Position numbers and translations under genes: made by a program
Shown here: positions 18,534 to 27,942 of the stretch, one piece after another
Position numbering within the stretch: the stretch's first letter is position 1
Layout of the letters: each line of letters begins with the position of its first letter
The notes under the pieces: generated by a model
Told to the model about the DNA's origin: nothing
What the model saw: the letters and a program-made list of their open reading frames with translations, nothing else
Database searches by the model: none
Source of the DNA: Oscillospiraceae bacterium
GTDB lineage: Bacteria; Bacillota; Clostridia; Christensenellales; QALW01
Assembly (NCBI GenBank): GCA_022009755.1
Contig: CP091722.1
Span: 2,116,001-2,180,000 of the forward strand
Direction of reading: 5' to 3'
Length of the DNA: 64,000 nt

Positions 18534-18651
18534 ATAAGTGGACAACAATGGGCTGCGGGTCTGCGGTCAAAGGTTGTTTCAAAGGCAAACAGTTATCAAT
18601 ATGTTCATTCGTTTATTCAGGCGAATGGGTAAAGGAAAGAGGTATATCCAA

Positions 18652-20258
18652 ATGGTTGAAATCGATCTGAAGCAGTACGGTATTACCGGCGTTACCGAAA
18701 TTGTGCGCAATCCTTCTTATGAAATGCTCTTTAAGGAAGAGACGAAGCCCGGTCTTACCGGATACGAAAAGGGTCAGGAAAGCGAGCTGGGAGCCGTTAA
18801 TGTCATGACCGGCATTTATACCGGCCGTTCCCCCAAGGACAAGTATATCGTTGTTGATAAGAACTCCGAGAACACCGTGTGGTGGACCTCCGACGAATAT
18901 AAGAACGATAACCACCCCATGAGCGAAAAAACATGGGAAGCGGTAAAGGACATTGCAAAGAAAGAACTGTGCAACAAGCGGCTGTTTGTTGTGGATGCCT
19001 TCTGCGGCGCCAATAAGGACACCCGTATGGCTATCCGCTTTATCGTGGAGGTGGCATGGCAGGCGCACTTTGTAACTAATATGTTCATAAAGCCCACTCA
19101 GGAGGAGCTGGAAAACTTCAAGCCGGACTTTGTTGTTTACAACGCCTCCAAGGCTAAGGTTGCGAACTATAAGGAGCTGGGTCTTAACTCCGAAACCTGC
19201 GTTGCCTTTAATATCACCTCCCGCGAGCAGGTTATAATCAACACATGGTACGGCGGCGAGATGAAAAAAGGCATGTTTTCCATGATGAACTACTATCTGC
19301 CCCTTAAGGGCATAGCCTCCATGCACTGCTCTGCCAACACCGATATGAACGGCGAAAACACCGCGATATTCTTCGGGCTTTCCGGAACCGGCAAAACCAC
19401 GCTGTCCACCGACCCCAAGCGTTTGCTTATCGGCGACGACGAGCACGGCTGGGATGATAACGGCGTGTTCAACTTTGAGGGCGGCTGCTATGCCAAGGTC
19501 ATAAACCTTGACAAAGAGTCCGAGCCCGATATCTACAACGCCATCAAACGCGACGCATTGCTTGAGAATGTCACCCTTGATGAAAACGGCAAGATCGATT
19601 TTGCGGATAAGTCGGTTACCGAGAACACCCGCGTATCCTATCCCATAAATCACATCAAGAACATCGTTCGCCCCGTTTCCTCCGCTCCTGCGGCAAAGAA
19701 TGTAATATTCCTTTCAGCCGATGCTTTCGGTGTGCTTCCGCCCGTATCCATACTTACGCCGGAGCAGACTAAGTACTACTTCCTTTCCGGCTTTACCGCA
19801 AAGCTTGCGGGCACCGAGCGCGGAATAACCGAGCCCACTCCCACCTTCTCCGCCTGCTTCGGACAGGCCTTCCTGGAGCTGCATCCCACAAAGTATGCAG
19901 AAGAGCTGGTTAAAAGAATGGAAAAGAGCGGCGCAAAGGCGTATCTTGTAAATACCGGCTGGAACGGCACCGGCAAGCGCATTTCCATAAAGGATACCCG
20001 CGGCATTATAGATGCCATTCTCAGCGGCGCTATTCTTACCGCGCCCACCAAGAAGATACCGTATTTCGACTTTGAGGTTCCCACCGAGCTTCCGGGCGTG
20101 GATTCCGGAATTCTGGATCCCCGCGACACCTACGCCGATCCGTCCCAGTGGGAGGAAAGGCAAAGGATCTGGCTTCGCGCTTTGTGAAGAATTTTGTAAA
20201 GTACGAGGGCAACGAAGCTGGCAAGGCGCTTGTAGCTGCCGGCCCCAAGGTGAAATAA
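18652..20258 (+). CDS. pckA: ATP-dependent phosphoenolpyruvate carboxykinase, one frame break near the end
   Basis: Interconverts oxaloacetate plus ATP and PEP plus CO2 plus ADP in the cytosol. In fermenting anaerobes it often runs toward oxaloacetate for succinate or anaplerosis. Signatures are RSPKDKY (substrate Arg/Lys), the P-loop GLSGTGKTTLS, the metal-binding LIGDDEHGWD, NTRVSYPI and GWNGTGKRISI. The frame breaks at AAA 20156-20158; one more A restores the tail ...KAKDLASRFVKNF and a TAA at 20256, for 535 residues. ATG 18652 (MVEIDLKQYG) matches the usual family start. Codons are strongly biased to C-ending forms, which fits high expression. It stands alone with its own promoter and terminator. 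Confidence 0.95.
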
Positions 20259-20341
20259 TTCATTTTACGGCAAAACAAAAAAATAAAGACGGTGCCAAAC
20301 CATATTTTATAGTTAAAGGCAGTTTGGGCATCAGGTCTGTA

Positions 20342-20373
20342 CGGTGCAGCCCGTTTGGGCTGCGCCGTTTTTA
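20342..20373 (+). terminator. Intrinsic terminator after pckA
   Basis: GGTGCAGCCC pairs with GGGCTGCGCC around a 4-base loop, followed by GTTTTT (20343-20373). Confidence 0.85.
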
Positions 20374-20396
20374 TTATACCCGTACACTTGCACCGG

Positions 20397-22372
20397 TTAA
20401 AACAGCAGGAGCAGCCGGTATACGGCAAACGATACCGCATAGGCCGTAAGGGTTTGGAACAGGGCGGCGGCAGCGGCAAAGGCTGCCGAGCCCAGCTCCT
20501 TTTTCATGGCGGCGCAGGCGGCTATGCACGGCGAGTAAAGCAGGCAGAACACCATAAAGGAAACGGAGGAGGCGGGGGTAAAGCAGCCGGAAATAATTGC
20601 GGGCAGCGCCTCCGGCGCACCGGAGGCATATACTACCGTAAGACAGGAAATTACGGATTCCTTGGCGGCGATGCCGGATAAAAGGCTTACGGCCGCCTGC
20701 CATGTTCCAAAGCCCAACGGCGCAAGCAGCGGCGCAATAAGCGCGCCGGCGCGGGCAAGAAGGCTCTCTGCGGGCTCGGAGGCGGGAACAAAGGCGGGCG
20801 TAAAGGCGTTCAGTGTCCATATTATTACGGAAAGACAGGCGATAAGCGTTCCTGTGCGCAGGATAAAGCTGCGGCATTTCTGCCACAGATGAAGAAAAAG
20901 AGTGCGGATATCCGGGATGCGGTACGGCGGCAGCTCCAAAAGAAACGGCGCACTGCCCCCGCGCAGCACGGTTTTGCGCAGGATTGCACCGTAGATTACT
21001 GCGGCAGCAACGCCCAAAATATATATCCCTGCACTTACAAAGCCGCCGGAGAGCGGGAAGAAGGTACCGGCAAATAATGCATATATGGGCATTCGTGCAC
21101 AACAGCTCATAAATGGGGCAAGCAGCACGGTGGCCGTCTTTTCCTGCTGCGAGGAGGCGGTGCGTGCGGCGAAAACAGCGGGAACGGTGCAGCCAAAGCC
21201 CATGAGCATGGGTATAAACGCTTTCCCGCTCATGCCGATACCGCGCATCGGACCGTCCGCAAGGAAAGCAGCCCGCGCCATAAGGCCGCTGTCCTCAAGC
21301 AGCGTAAGGAAAAGATACAATAAAGAAAGCTGGGGAAGAAAGGCAAGCACCGCGCTCACGCCGCCCAGCAGCCCTTGGGAAACAAGGCGGCACAGCCATA
21401 CCGGAGCGTTCATGCCGTTCAGGGCGGCGGATATCAGCCCCGCAAGATGTATATTCACGGCGGTTGACAAAAGCTCGCCAAGATATCGGCCCGGAGCGCC
21501 GAAAACAATAAAACACGCTGAGCAGCACGGCCAAAAGCAGAGGGAACGCCCAAAAACGGTTAAGTACAAGGCGGTCGAGACGGTCGGTAAGAGGCTCCGA
21601 GGGGTCTCCGTTAAAATAGCGCTTTATCAAAAGCCCGATATACTCATATCGATCGTGGGCAAGGGCGGCAAAGCTGTCGCCGTAAACGGAAGCAAGAGAG
21701 GAAATAAAGCTCAAAAGCTCACGGCGCACTCTGCCGTCTTCGGGGAGGGCGGCGGTATCGCCGCAGGAGGACAGAATATCGGAGGCAAAAGCGGGTGCAT
21801 TGTCCGGACAGAAGGAGCCGGAAATGCGCAGCACCTCCCGGACGGAGGGCAGCGCGCGTATAAGATTTTCGGTTTTCGGCGTTTTGCCTATGCAAAGGAA
21901 AAGCTGCCCCTTCAGCTCCTCAAGCCCGGTTTTTTTCTTTGCGGAAATCGGCAGAGCGCCAACACCCAGCTCCTGCGCAAGACCTGCACAGTCTATATGA
22001 ACTCCGCGCTTTTCCAGCTCATCGGACATGTTTACGGCAATAAGCATCGGAAGGTGCAGCTCACAAAGCTGAAGAGTTAAATAAAGGCTTTTTTTCCGGG
22101 CAGGTGCCGTCCAGAATGTTGATTATAACATCGGGCGGCTGCTGCTCAAGATAGCTTTTTGTGATTTTTTCCTCGATAGAGTAGGGATAGAGCGAATAAA
22201 TGCCGGGCAGGTCGATAAGACGGACGGTTTCTCCGTTTGCGGAAAATATCCCCTCCTTTTTTTCCACCGTAACTCCGGCCCAGTTGCCCACATATTGCTG
22301 CTGACCCGTAAGAGCGTTGAAAAGGGCGGTTTTACCGCAGTTCGGATTGCCGATAAGAGCGGCTGTAATCAT
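20397..22372 (-). CDS. feoB: Ferrous iron transporter FeoB, two frame breaks
   Basis: Inner-membrane Fe(II) uptake protein with an N-terminal G domain. Seen in order: ALIGNPNCGKTALFNALTG (G1), YVGNWAGVTVEKKEG (G2), DLPGIYSLYPYS (G3), AVNMSDE (G4) and SAKKKTG (G5), then a helical linker and a polytopic gate domain with GFGCTVPAVFAART and a second gate block near GIAAKESVI. The frame breaks at the seven-T run 22089-22095 and the four-A run 21510-21513 (+ strand). Removing one base at each restores SLYLTLQLCELHLPMLIAVN and SVFIVFGAPGRYL and gives 657 residues, normal for FeoB. It lies downstream of feoA and ends at 20397, facing pckA. Confidence 0.93.
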
Positions 22373-22450
22373 AAAATATCCTCCTGATTTTCGCTGCTGT
22401 CCTTAATAGCTGAACCCAAGGCGGGATGCGCGGGCGCCGCATCCGAAATA

Positions 22451-22696
22451 CTATTGCGGCTTTACAAGAACGGAGGCCGCATAGCCGTGCCTTACGGCAA
22501 GGCGGTATCCGCGCACCTTTATAAGCACCGGCCCGCCAAAGGGCGCGCGGCGCAGCATGCGTATATGCGTGCCGGGAGTCAGCCCGAGCTCACATAGCCT
22601 GTGCCCGGTGCCGTCGCTTTTTTTAATGGGCAGCACGGTGCCCTCTTGCCCGGAGCGGAGCGCGCAAAGGCTTATTGCGCCGGATTTTATCGTCAT
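22451..22696 (-). CDS. feoA: FeoA, SH3-like partner of FeoB
   Basis: An 81-residue cytosolic SH3-like protein that supports FeoB. Family features are LCALRSGQEGTV near the start, GHRLCELGLTPGTHIRML in the middle and a final RLAVRHGYAASVLV. The start at 22696 has AAGGAGA eight bases upstream. It is followed 78 bases later by feoB in the same direction, the usual feoAB order. An iron-responsive DtxR-type box could lie in 22697-22760, but I do not see a clear one. Confidence 0.93.
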   Translation of the reverse strand: MTIKSGAISLCALRSGQEGTVLPIKKSDGTGHRLCELGLTPGTHIRMLRRAPFGGPVLIKVRGYRLAVRHGYAASVLVKPQ

Positions 22697-22759
22697 ATAT
22701 TTTTTCTCCTTTTTTATTCTCTTAATGTTATTCGGGTTGAGACAGCGGCAATATAACTG

Positions 22760-22788
22760 TTGCTAATTGAATAATGCGGTTGTATAAT
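22760..22788 (+). promoter_or_regulatory. Promoter for the AraC-family gene
   Basis: TTGCTA (22760-22765), 17 bases, TATAAT (22783-22788), 23 bases before the ATG. Confidence 0.75.
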
Positions 22789-22811
22789 CATATAAAACGG
22801 AGGAGGAAAAT

Positions 22812-23720
22812 ATGTATCCTGTTATACTGCCGGATGATGTAAAATGCAAATGGAGCTATTCCGATGTTTTCAACGGAACATCGCGCTTGGTTAAGGCGTA
22901 TACGCATGAAAACTTTCATATGCTCATGCACTGCCACGATTTTTACGAGCTTAATATTGTGCTTTGCGGCAGAGGAATGCACTATTTCGGAAACAGCAGG
23001 CGGGCATTTCTGCCGGGCGATGTGTTTGTTATACCTCCGGGCAGCAGGCACGGCTATTATCCGAGCCGGCCGGAGGAAAGGGTGGATATTTTTCACATTC
23101 TGCTTCATGAAAATTTCTTTATCCGTTACAGGGCCGAATTGTCCGGGCTGCAGGGGTATGTGCTGCTTTTTACGCTGGAGCCTACGCTGCGAAGCCTGGA
23201 CAGAAGCCAAAGATACAGCCTCAGACTGGGCGAACGCCTTGAGGGAATAAGGCCGTTTATGGATAAAATGGGGGCGCTTTATTATAACGACTACGCCGAG
23301 GCGGATGTTATGCTCAATGCATCGGCGCTGTATATAATTGCATGGCTGTGCGGTATATGCAGGAATAACGATGCCCAAAAGCAGGAGCTGCAGGTGCTCA
23401 GCGACTGCATAAAGGCCGTTGGCGCAGCGGAGCCGGGCAGTCTGACAACGGAAATGCTGGCAAAGGCGGCATCGGTTTCAAGGTCGACGCTTTTCCGCAG
23501 CTTTCGCAGGGGGCTGGGGATGACACCCGGAGATTATATAAGGCTTTGCAGGCTGGACGACGCCGCTCTCAGGCTGCGTTCCGGTGAGGAAAGCATTGCG
23601 GATATAGCGCAGAACTGCGGCTTTTTTGACAGCTCGCACTTTATAAAGGCGTTTTCCGAGCATTTCGGAATCACGCCGGCACGGTACAGGCGGGCGGCGC
23701 GGGATAATGAAAATCCATGA
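22812..23720 (+). CDS. AraC-family regulator with N-terminal cupin
   Basis: A 302-residue one-component regulator. Residues 35-85 hold a cupin ligand-binding core (CHDFYELNIVLCGRGMHYF, LPGDVFVIPPGSRHGY), and the C-terminal ~100 residues the paired AraC HTHs (AKAASVSRSTLFRSFRR and IADIAQNCGFFDSSHFIKAF, then FGITPARYRR). Such proteins usually sense sugars. Start 22812 follows GGAGGAGG. It lies upstream of the LacI gene and the sugar operon on the same strand and probably controls them or a distant CAZyme cluster. The ligand is unknown. Confidence 0.92.
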   Translation: MYPVILPDDVKCKWSYSDVFNGTSRLVKAYTHENFHMLMHCHDFYELNIVLCGRGMHYFGNSRRAFLPGDVFVIPPGSRHGYYPSRPEERVDIFHILLHENFFIRYRAELSGLQGYVLLFTLEPTLRSLDRSQRYSLRLGERLEGIRPFMDKMGALYYNDYAEADVMLNASALYIIAWLCGICRNNDAQKQELQVLSDCIKAVGAAEPGSLTTEMLAKAASVSRSTLFRSFRRGLGMTPGDYIRLCRLDDAALRLRSGEESIADIAQNCGFFDSSHFIKAFSEHFGITPARYRRAARDNENP

Positions 23721-23745
23721 AAACGGCGCAAAAAAATTTTAGATA

Positions 23746-23773
23746 TTGACAATTGAAAATTTTATGATAAATT
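23746..23773 (+). promoter_or_regulatory. Promoter for the LacI-family gene
   Basis: Perfect TTGACA (23746-23751), 16 bases, TAAATT (23768-23773). Confidence 0.55.
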
Positions 23774-23778
23774 ATATA

Positions 23779-23792
23779 TGAAAACGATTTCA
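23779..23792. promoter_or_regulatory. LacI/CcpA-type operator (cre-like palindrome)
   Basis: TGAAAACGATTTCA matches the cre consensus TGWAANCGNTNWCA at every defined position and sits at the expected transcription start of the LacI gene. The likely roles are autorepression by that protein or catabolite repression by CcpA. Confidence 0.7.
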
Positions 23793-23805
23793 GGCGGTGA
23801 GATGA

Positions 23806-24882
23806 GTGGTTACAATCAAGGATATTGCCCGGGAAGCGGGGGTGTCAGTGACTTCGGTATCACGGTTTTTCAATAACCGTCGGCTGCTCAGCGCGGAAAG
23901 CTGCTCAAGAATAGAGGCCGTGGTCGAAAAGTACGGCTACACGCCCAATTCAATGGGGCGAAGCCTGCGTCTGGCACGGTCCGGCAAGGTGCTTGTGCTG
24001 CTGCCCACGATGGAAAACCCCATGTATCTCAAAATCTTATCCGCCATTGAAAACGAATGCTATCAGTACGGGCTTACCGTGCTTGCCTGCGATACTCATG
24101 ACGACAGCTTCAAGGAAAAGCATTTGCTGGCCATGCTCACAAATCACTATGCCGACGGCGCAATACTGTTTTCCTCCGCGCTTGCCAGTCAGGAGCTCAG
24201 CATTGCGGCCAAGCGTCTGCCATTGGTGCTTTGCTGCGAGCAGCGGGAGGATGCGGCGGTAAGCAGCGTGTCCATAGACGACCGCGCGGCGGCGTTTGAG
24301 GCGGTGGAATATCTTATACGCAAGGGACACAGCAGGATTGCCATGGCCTCCGGCAGGGAAAACTACGGCTCTACGGCACTGCGTGAGCAGGGCTATGCCG
24401 AGGCGCTTAAAAAATACGGGCTGAATGTGCGCAAGGATTATATCCTGCGCGGAGATTACGGCTATCGCAGCGGTATGGCGGCGGCGCAGAAGGTTTTCGG
24501 CATGGAGCCCATGCCCAGCGCGCTGTTCTGCGTTTCGGACGCGGTGGCGGTGGGCGCGGCAAGAATAGCGGTGCTGGAAAAAAAGAGCCTGAGCATTATC
24601 GGCTTTGACAACACATCCATAACCGGCATGTTCCTTCCCGGCATTACAAGCGTTGCCCAGCCGCGGGCGGAAATGGGAAAGGCTGCGGTGGAATTGCTGA
24701 TGGCACGAATGGAAAACATAAAGCAGCCCCCACAGAAGCGCTTTTTGCCGCACAGCCTTGTGGTGCGCGAAAGCACCGAGGGCATGCAGCAGGAGTATTT
24801 CCGGGCATTTTTCCGTGCAGGAATAATCAACTTAATCAGTATAGAATCCCTTCGGGGTTTTATAATAAAAAGAATTTTATGA
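23806..24882 (+). CDS. LacI-family transcriptional regulator
   Basis: A 358-residue repressor. The HTH (residues 2-22, IKDIAREAGVSVTSVSRFF) and hinge helix (PNSMGRSLRLARSGKV) are typical, followed by the periplasmic-binding-like sensor (GHSRIAMASG, VSDAVAVGAARIAV, IIGFDNTSITGMFLPGITSV). The loop before IIGFDN is about six residues shorter than usual (the common VPEDLS segment is reduced), and the C-terminus runs ~25 residues past the usual end; either may hide a small sequence error. The start is GTG with GGTGAG upstream. A perfect operator lies at its promoter (23779-23792), and its stop is 10 bases before the dehydrogenase start, so it likely heads the 24893-28998 operon. Confidence 0.92.
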   Translation: MVTIKDIAREAGVSVTSVSRFFNNRRLLSAESCSRIEAVVEKYGYTPNSMGRSLRLARSGKVLVLLPTMENPMYLKILSAIENECYQYGLTVLACDTHDDSFKEKHLLAMLTNHYADGAILFSSALASQELSIAAKRLPLVLCCEQREDAAVSSVSIDDRAAAFEAVEYLIRKGHSRIAMASGRENYGSTALREQGYAEALKKYGLNVRKDYILRGDYGYRSGMAAAQKVFGMEPMPSALFCVSDAVAVGAARIAVLEKKSLSIIGFDNTSITGMFLPGITSVAQPRAEMGKAAVELLMARMENIKQPPQKRFLPHSLVVRESTEGMQQEYFRAFFRAGIINLISIESLRGFIIKRIL

Positions 24883-24892
24883 GGTGAAACTT

Positions 24893-25978
24893 ATGGCAAA
24901 GATTAAAGCAGGCATTATCGGCTGCGGCGGTATCGGAACAGGCAAGCATCTGCCCGCGCTCAAGGCGCTCAGTGACAGAGTTGAGGTTGTAGGATTCTGC
25001 GATATAATTGAAGAGCGTGCGCAGAAGGCCTGCAAGGAGTTTGGCGCAGAGGGTGCCAAGGTGTATACCGATTATAAAGAAATGCTTAAGGACGAGAGCA
25101 TTCAGACCATTCATGTCTGCACCCCCAACCGTTCTCACAGCTTTATTTCCATTGACGCCATGAAGGCAGGCAAGCATGTTATCTGCGAAAAGCCCATGGC
25201 AAAAACCTATGCCGAGGCCAAGGCAATGCTGGACTGCTCCAAGGAAACCGGCCGCATTCTTACCATCGGCTATCAGAACAGATATACCAAGGAATCAATG
25301 TATGTAAAGCGTTTCTGCGAGTCCGGTGAGGCCGGCGACATCTACTATGCAAAGGCTCACGCCATTCGCCGCAGAGGCGTTCCCACATGGGGCGTTTTCC
25401 TCAATGAATACGAGCAGGGCGGCGGTCCGCTTATCGATATCGGAACCCATGCGCTGGATCTTACGCTTTGGTGCATGAACAACTACAAGCCCAAGGCAGT
25501 GCTGGGCACCACCTTCAAAAAGCTGGGCGATCAGAAGGAAACCGGCAACCCGTGGGGCGATTGGGATCAGTCTCAGTTCACTGTTGAGGATTCCGCCTTC
25601 GGCCTTATCGTAATGCAGAACGGAGCCACCATTCAGCTGGAGAGCAGCTGGGCGCTCAACACCCTGGATATCGACGAGGCTAAAACCTCTCTGTGCGGCA
25701 CGAAAGCCGGTATCGATATGAGGGACGGCGTTCGCATAAACGGCGTTAAGCTGGGCAAGATGTACACTATGAAGCCCGACCTTTTCGGCGCAGGCGTTGC
25801 CTTCTTTGATGCTGCGGGCGGAGAGAATCCTTCCGTAACCGAGCTCGGTCTGTTCCTTAACGCGGTCGAGGGCAAGGGCGAACTTGTTACAAAGCCGGAG
25901 CAGGCGCTGGTGGTAACTCAGCTGCTTGAGGCCATTTACACCTCTGCCAAGACCGGCAAGGCCGTATACTTTGATTAA
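24893..25978 (+). CDS. Gfo/Idh/MocA-family NAD(P)-dependent oxidoreductase
   Basis: A 361-residue cytosolic dehydrogenase for a sugar, inositol or sugar acid. N-terminal Rossmann fold with GIIGCGGIGTG (residues 7-17), an acidic residue after the second strand (GFCDI), VCTPNRSH, the family motif CEKPMAKT with the catalytic Lys, then the C-terminal alpha/beta domain with GGGPLIDIGTHALDL (His of the active site). GAGGTG six bases before ATG 24893 sets the start. First enzyme of an operon with a ThuA-like protein, an isomerase and a second family member. The exact substrate cannot be told from sequence. Confidence 0.93.
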   Translation: MAKIKAGIIGCGGIGTGKHLPALKALSDRVEVVGFCDIIEERAQKACKEFGAEGAKVYTDYKEMLKDESIQTIHVCTPNRSHSFISIDAMKAGKHVICEKPMAKTYAEAKAMLDCSKETGRILTIGYQNRYTKESMYVKRFCESGEAGDIYYAKAHAIRRRGVPTWGVFLNEYEQGGGPLIDIGTHALDLTLWCMNNYKPKAVLGTTFKKLGDQKETGNPWGDWDQSQFTVEDSAFGLIVMQNGATIQLESSWALNTLDIDEAKTSLCGTKAGIDMRDGVRINGVKLGKMYTMKPDLFGAGVAFFDAAGGENPSVTELGLFLNAVEGKGELVTKPEQALVVTQLLEAIYTSAKTGKAVYFD

Positions 25979-26099
25979 TCAAACACTGTAATGCCGCACC
26001 GCTTCGCGTAGATAAAGCGCGCGGCGGGGCCGCACGGCACGGGCGGCAAACGCTGCTTTTGTCCGTGCGGCGGCGGTAAAAATTCAGGAGGTTGCAGTT

Positions 26100-26807
26100 A
26101 TGAATATAGTTATCTATAATGAAGGCATTCACGATAAAGAGGAATTCATCAAAAAGGTTTATCCCGAGGGCATTCACGGCCAGCTTAAGCATATTCTGGA
26201 TGACGGCAGCAACAATATTACGGTGGTTACGCTGGACAATGTAAACGATATCACCGAGGAGCTGCTTGCAAAAACCGATGTTATGCTGTGGTGGGGTCAT
26301 GTAGCTCATCATATGGTGCCGGACGAGGTTTCAAACCGTGTTGCTCAGGCCGTGCAGAAGGGAATGGGGTTTATTGCCCTGCATTCGGCTCATATGAGCA
26401 AGCCCTTCCGTCAGCTTATGGGAACATCGTGCACCCTTAAATGGAGAGATGACGATTCCGAGCGCCTGTGGGTAACGGCGCCGTCCCACCCGATAGCGGA
26501 GGGCCTGCCCGAGCATTTCGAGCTGCCTCAGGAAGAAATGTACGGCGAATTCTTTGATATTCCCAAGCCCGACGATGTGGTGTTCATGGGTTGGTTTACC
26601 GGCGGCGAGCTGTTCCGCAGCGGCGTCACCTTTAACCGCGGTCTTGGCCGTGTGTTCTATTTCCAGCCCGGACATGAGGCGTTCCCCACCTATTTCAACG
26701 AGAATGTGGAAAAGATAATCCGCAACGCTGTTAAGTGGGCGGCGCCGACAAAGCGTCTTGAGAGACTGGATTGCCCCTGCTATCAGAAGCTTGAGGCCGT
26801 AAAATAA
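26100..26807 (+). CDS. ThuA-like domain protein (trehalose-utilisation type)
   Basis: A 235-residue class I glutamine amidotransferase-like fold protein of the ThuA family. Features are MNIVIYNEGIHDK at the first strand, LWWGHVAHHMVPDEV, GFIALHSAHMSKPF at the nucleophile-elbow position (Ser and His rather than Cys) and GRVFYFQPGHEAFP near the end. ThuA proteins accompany dehydrogenases acting on 3-keto disaccharides or related sugars, and this one sits between two Gfo/Idh/MocA members and an isomerase. Strong ribosome site (AGGAGG). The reaction is unproven for the family. Confidence 0.9.
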   Translation: MNIVIYNEGIHDKEEFIKKVYPEGIHGQLKHILDDGSNNITVVTLDNVNDITEELLAKTDVMLWWGHVAHHMVPDEVSNRVAQAVQKGMGFIALHSAHMSKPFRQLMGTSCTLKWRDDDSERLWVTAPSHPIAEGLPEHFELPQEEMYGEFFDIPKPDDVVFMGWFTGGELFRSGVTFNRGLGRVFYFQPGHEAFPTYFNENVEKIIRNAVKWAAPTKRLERLDCPCYQKLEAVK

Positions 26808-26911
26808 CAAAAGTGCCGATAAGTGCCGGGCGGGCAGCGCGTATGCTGTCTGCCGGCGCATACGGTTATATGCTGCACCGCGCATATGAAAACGAAAGGA
26901 AGGTGTAAAAC

Positions 26912-27876
26912 ATGAAATTAGGAGTACTTACCGTTGCACTGGGAGATCAGCCCTTTGACAAGGCGCTGGATTTTCTGGAGGAACAGGGTGTAGAAATGAT
27001 AGAAGTGGGCTGCGGCGGACATCCGGGAACAGCGCACTGCGACCCCGAAATACTGTTGCACGATGATGAGGCGCTGAAGAAATTCCGCAATACCGTGGAA
27101 AAGCACCATATGGAAATATCCGCACTCAGCGTGCACTGCAATACCATTCATCCCAACAAGGAAATTGCGGCCAAGGCCGATTATGACACCCATCGCGCCG
27201 TGCTGATGGCGGAAAGCTGGGCATACACCAAATAAACACTTTTTCCGGCTGCGCCGGCGATTGCAGCGAAAGCAAATATCCCAACTGGGTAACCTGCGCA
27301 TGGCCCGATGATTATACCGAAATACTCAAGTATCAGTGGAACGAGTGCCTCATTCCCTATTGGCGCAGCTTTGTACCCTTTGCAAAGGAACACGGCGTAA
27401 ACAAGATAGCCTTTGAGCCGCATCCCGGCTTTATGGTGTACAATCCCGAAACCGTGCTGAAGATTCGTGAGGCAGTCGGTCCCGAGATAGGCGCAAACCT
27501 TGATCCCAGCCATCTTATCTGGCAGGGAATAGACCCCGTTGAGGCAATAAAAGCCCTTAAGGGAGCAATATTCCACTTCCATGCCAAGGATACCAGACTG
27601 AATCAGCGCAATATCGCCGTAAACGGCGTATTGGATACCAAGCCGTACAGCGATGAGATGGGGCGCTCATGGATATTCCGCACCATAGGCTACGGAAACG
27701 GTGAATCCTACTGGAGAGATATTATAAGCGCGCTGAGGCTTGTGGGCTATGACCATGCCGTAAGCATTGAGCATGAGGACAGCCTTATGAGCAGCCCGGA
27801 GGGTCTTAAGAAGGCCATTGCGTTCCTTAAGGATATCATTATCCGGGAGCCTGCGGGCGAGATGTTCTGGGCATAA
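26912..27876 (+). CDS. Sugar phosphate isomerase/epimerase (xylose isomerase-like TIM barrel), one frame break
   Basis: A 321-residue TIM-barrel enzyme (AP-endonuclease-2 superfamily) that would isomerise or epimerise the oxidised sugar made by neighbouring dehydrogenases. Signatures are GVEMIEVGCGGHPG, ISALSVHCNTIHP, INTFSGC, IAFEPHPGFMV (metal-ligand Glu), LDPSHLIWQGID, FHFHAKDT and VSIEHEDSLM. The frame breaks at AAA 27213-27215: one more A turns the false end ESWAYTK-stop into AEKLGIHQINTFSGC and joins the halves. The ribosome site is AAGGAAGG. Cotranscribed with the ThuA-like gene upstream and the second dehydrogenase downstream. Confidence 0.9.
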
Positions 27877-27942
27877 TCAACCCGGCGGCATCGGCGCGGG
27901 AAAAAACTCACTTGAAAGTGAATAACGAAAGGAAAACCCTTT

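Larger units (their letters stand above)
18281..18651. other. Divergent intergenic region between the two-component operon and pckA (371 bp)
   Basis: AT-rich. It holds a leftward promoter (18330-18359) and a rightward promoter (18504-18533). The pckA leader is ~110 bases and shows no recognisable riboswitch. Confidence 0.5.

Noticed and set aside
18613..19653. Minus-strand open frame opposite pckA
   Set aside because: The plus strand encodes a full set of PEP carboxykinase motifs; the opposite frame has no start signal.
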